A DNA stretch of 7,938 nt from Lutibacter sp. (GTDB lineage: Bacteria; Bacteroidota; Bacteroidia; Flavobacteriales; Flavobacteriaceae), in the NCBI GenBank assembly GCA_002733285.1, contig NVVE01000006.1, positions 8,963 through 16,900 of the forward strand, given 5' to 3'. Made by a program: the position numbers and the translations under genes. Below the pieces are notes generated by a model. The model had not been told where the DNA came from and did not search any database. It was given only the letters and a program-made list of their open reading frames with translations. Positions 5,844 to 7,938 of this stretch are shown here, piece by piece. The stretch's first letter is position 1; every line of letters begins with the position of its first letter.

Positions 5844-7181
5844 ATGAATGTAAAAGAGATATTGAATAACCTTGAAACTAAGCATCCAGGAGAGAAGGAA
5901 TACTTACAAGCAGTTCAGGAAGTATTAGAATCTATTCAAACAATTTATAATGAAAATCCACAATATGAAGCAGCTAAAATTATTGAGAGGTTAGTTGAAC
6001 CTGATCGCATCCTAACATTTAGAGTTTCTTGGGTTGATGATGAAGGTGAAGTTCATGTTAATTTAGGGTATAGAGTACAATTTAATAATGCTATTGGCCC
6101 TTACAAAGGAGGTATTCGCTTACACCCAAGTGTTAATTTAAGTATTCTTAAATTTTTAGGGTTTGAGCAGATCTTTAAAAATGCACTAACTACATTACCT
6201 TTGGGTGGTGGTAAAGGAGGATCTGATTTTAACCCAAAAGGGAAATCAGATGCTGAAATTATGCGTTTTTGCCAAGCTTTTATGCTTGAATTATGGAGAG
6301 TTATTGGACCTAGCTCTGATGTACCAGCAGGAGATATTGGAACAGGAGGTAGGGAAATTGGTTTCTTATACGGGATGTATAAAAAGTTACAATTCGAAAA
6401 TACGGGTGTTTTCACAGGTAAAGGCTTAAATTGGGGAGGGAGTTTAATTCGACCGGAAGCTACAGGTTTTGGCGGGACTTACTTCACAAAGGAAATGTTA
6501 GAAATAAATAATGATAAATTTAAAGGTAAGGTGGTTACTGTATCTGGCTTTGGGAATGTATCTTGGGGAGTGGCCCTTAAAGTTACCGAACTTGGAGGTA
6601 AAGTAGTTACAATTTCTGGTCCTGATGGATATATTTATGACGAAAAAGGATTAGATGCTGAAAAAATTGAATATTTATTAGAATTAAGAGCTTCTAATAA
6701 TGATGTTGTTGCTCCTTATGCAGAAGAATTTCCCGAGGCTAAATTTATTGCAGGAAAAAAACCATGGGAAGTTGCGTGTGATATTGCAATGCCTTGCGCC
6801 ATTCAAAATGAATTAAATGGTGAAGATGCTGAACAGTTAATTGCTAATGGAGTTAAATATGTTGCTGAAGTATCTAATATGGGTTGCACACCAGAAGCTA
6901 TAGATGCATTTCAGCAACAAAAAATACCTTACGCACCGGGTAAAGCAGTAAATGCAGGAGGTGTTGCTGTATCAGGCCTAGAGATGTCTCAAAATGCCAT
7001 GAAATTAAATTGGACTGCTGAGGAAGTAGATGCTAAATTGCTTCAAATAATGTCATCAATTCATGTGGCTTGTTTGAAATATGGAACGCAAGATGATGGT
7101 TATATCAATTATGTTAAAGGAGCAAATATAGCAGGCTTTATAAAAGTTGCTGATGCGATGTTAGATCTAGGTATTGTATAA
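5844..7181 (+). CDS. gdhB: Glutamate dehydrogenase, predicted NAD-specific paralogue
   Basis: Second hexameric-type glutamate dehydrogenase, 445 residues, close in sequence to the first throughout. Catalytic residues are intact: Lys88 in GPYKGG, Lys112 in FKNALTTLP, Lys124 in GGGKGGSDF and Asp164 in PAGDIG. The coenzyme domain differs in kind: SGFGNVSWGVAL (234-245) has Phe236 and Trp241, and the loop after the second strand is SGPDGYIYD (258-266) with Pro260 and Asp261. The same Phe, Pro and Asp pattern occurs in the NAD-specific enzyme of Clostridium symbiosum, where an acidic residue here disfavours the NADP phosphate. So it is predicted to use NAD(H), typical of glutamate breakdown. An oddity is SNMGCTPEA (344-352), where the first enzyme has the more common NMP. 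The ATG at 5844 gives a normal family N terminus; there is no Shine-Dalgarno sequence, as usual in this phylum. The gene has its own promoter and terminator. The symbol follows Bacteroides usage for the NADH enzyme; many databases would write gdhA. Confidence 0.94.
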   Translation: MNVKEILNNLETKHPGEKEYLQAVQEVLESIQTIYNENPQYEAAKIIERLVEPDRILTFRVSWVDDEGEVHVNLGYRVQFNNAIGPYKGGIRLHPSVNLSILKFLGFEQIFKNALTTLPLGGGKGGSDFNPKGKSDAEIMRFCQAFMLELWRVIGPSSDVPAGDIGTGGREIGFLYGMYKKLQFENTGVFTGKGLNWGGSLIRPEATGFGGTYFTKEMLEINNDKFKGKVVTVSGFGNVSWGVALKVTELGGKVVTISGPDGYIYDEKGLDAEKIEYLLELRASNNDVVAPYAEEFPEAKFIAGKKPWEVACDIAMPCAIQNELNGEDAEQLIANGVKYVAEVSNMGCTPEAIDAFQQQKIPYAPGKAVNAGGVAVSGLEMSQNAMKLNWTAEEVDAKLLQIMSSIHVACLKYGTQDDGYINYVKGANIAGFIKVADAMLDLGIV

Positions 7182-7202
7182 TTTTGTAATTATTATATTT
7201 TT

Positions 7203-7232
7203 AAAAAGGGTTGCTAATTAGCAACCCTTTTT
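7203..7232 (+). terminator. Rho-independent terminator after the second glutamate dehydrogenase, 30-nt palindrome
   Basis: Five A, the self-complementary 20-mer GGGTTGCTAATTAGCAACCC and five T make a perfect 30-nt palindrome 21 nt after the stop codon. It shares the GGTTGCT/AGCAACC stem and the total length with the terminator after the first dehydrogenase. It lies only 20 nt before the next start codon. Confidence 0.93.
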
Positions 7233-7237
7233 CTTTT

Positions 7238-7245
7238 TATATTTG
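7238..7245 (+). promoter_or_regulatory. Putative -7 element for dinB, nearly leaderless
   Basis: TATATTTG matches TAnnTTTG exactly and ends 7 nt before the ATG at 7253, so the predicted transcript would start at or within a few bases of the start codon. The only nearby TTG (7211-7213) is inside the preceding terminator stem, at a long 24-nt spacing. Confidence 0.45.
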
Positions 7246-7252
7246 TTAATTA

Positions 7253-7938
7253 ATGGAAAAGCCTACCCAATATCGAAAAATCATTCATGTAGATATGGAT
7301 GCTTTTTATGCTTCTGTAGAACAACTTGACAATCCTGAACTAAAAGGAAAGCCTGTTGCGGTTGGTGGTGGTGGAGAGCGTGGCGTAGTTGCTGCAGCTA
7401 GTTATGAAGCACGAAAGTTTAAAGTGCGATCTGCAATGAGTGGTGCATTGGCAAAAAAGAATTGTCCTCACTTAATTTTTGTAAAACCTAGATTTGAAAG
7501 ATATAAGGAAATATCTCAAAAAATTAGGGCTATTTTTTTTGAATATACCGATTTGGTAGAACCTCTTTCATTAGATGAAGCCTATTTAGATGTCACAGAA
7601 AACAAAAAGGGAAATCCATCTGCTAGTTTAATTGCGAAAGAAATAAGACAACGTATTTTTGATGAGTTACAATTGAATGCTTCAGCAGGAATTTCAATCA
7701 ATAAATTTGTAGCTAAAATTGCTTCTGATATTAATAAACCTAACGGACAAAAAACAATACCGCCAGAAGATGTTATACCTTTTTTAGAAGAGTTACCTAT
7801 CGAAAAATTCTTTGGAGTAGGAAAAGTTACCGCTTCGAAAATGTATAAATTGGGAATTTTCACAGGTAAGAATTTAAAAGAAAAAAGTATTGAATTTTTA
7901 ACTCAACATTTTAAAAAATCAGGAAGTCATTATTACTA
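7253..7938 (+). CDS. dinB: DNA polymerase IV, Y family (3'-truncated by window edge)
   Basis: Error-prone translesion DNA polymerase that extends past damaged template bases. The ATG at 7253 gives 228 residues before the window ends; the family is about 350-400 residues, so the little-finger domain is largely missing from view. Visible parts: the first metal-binding segment IIHVDMDAFYASVEQ (10-24) with Asp14 and Asp16 and the likely sugar steric-gate residue Tyr19; the nucleotide-contacting SYEAR (50-54); the second catalytic motif PLSLDEAYLDVT (104-115) with Asp108 and Glu109; a palm/thumb segment SAGISINKFVAKIASDINKPNG ending near residue 165; and the helix-hairpin-helix around FFGVGKVTASKMY (186-198). 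The start is the only in-frame ATG near the conserved N terminus and lies 20 nt after the preceding terminator, so the gene is transcribed on its own. I see no SOS-type operator that I can name. The gene is unrelated in function to the dehydrogenase cluster. Confidence 0.96.
   Translation, partial: MEKPTQYRKIIHVDMDAFYASVEQLDNPELKGKPVAVGGGGERGVVAAASYEARKFKVRSAMSGALAKKNCPHLIFVKPRFERYKEISQKIRAIFFEYTDLVEPLSLDEAYLDVTENKKGNPSASLIAKEIRQRIFDELQLNASAGISINKFVAKIASDINKPNGQKTIPPEDVIPFLEELPIEKFFGVGKVTASKMYKLGIFTGKNLKEKSIEFLTQHFKKSGSHYY

Noticed and set aside
6101..6415. 104-residue open frame on the minus strand
   Set aside because: Antisense shadow of the most conserved part of the second glutamate dehydrogenase (GGGKGGSDF to PAGDIG).
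6205..6429. 74-residue open frame on the plus strand
   Set aside because: Out-of-frame shadow within the second glutamate dehydrogenase; no family resemblance.
7582..7863. 93-residue open frame on the minus strand
   Set aside because: Antisense to dinB, whose conserved motifs run through the same bases.

Overview
The window is AT-rich DNA that looks like part of a chromosome from the Bacteroidota, most likely class Flavobacteriia. The evidence is the gene content, the absence of Shine-Dalgarno-like sites before the starts, and several matches to the Bacteroidota -7 promoter element TAnnTTTG just upstream of genes. I cannot name a genus. There is no sign of phage, transposon, CRISPR or recent transfer.

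Layout, left to right. (1) 1-955, minus strand: pheS, the alpha subunit of phenylalanyl-tRNA synthetase, cut by the left edge and lacking only its last residues. (2) 956-1216: a divergent intergenic region with promoters in both directions and two inverted repeats. (3) 1217-2560, plus: a 447-residue hexameric glutamate dehydrogenase with NADP-type coenzyme residues, followed by a 30-nt perfectly palindromic terminator. (4) 2696-5728, plus: a 1010-residue cytosolic protein with two receiver-like domains, a PEP-synthase/PPDK-type ATP-binding domain, and a C-terminal module with a striking GRWGSSDPWLG motif. It lacks the phosphohistidine and PEP/pyruvate domains of the true dikinases. (5) 5844-7181, plus: a second glutamate dehydrogenase of 445 residues with NAD-type coenzyme residues, again followed by a 30-nt palindromic terminator sharing the GGTTGCT core of the first. 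(6) 7253-7938, plus: dinB, DNA polymerase IV, cut by the right edge.

The unusual part is 1217-7232. Two paralogous glutamate dehydrogenases with opposite predicted coenzyme preference (one suited to ammonia assimilation, one to glutamate catabolism) flank a large signalling-like protein that appears able to bind ATP and perhaps to receive a phosphoryl group on its second receiver domain. Each gene seems to have its own promoter, so this is a cluster rather than a simple operon. A role for the middle protein in sensing energy, carbon or nitrogen state and adjusting glutamate metabolism is an attractive hypothesis, but it rests on neighbourhood only. pheS and dinB are ordinary housekeeping and repair genes.
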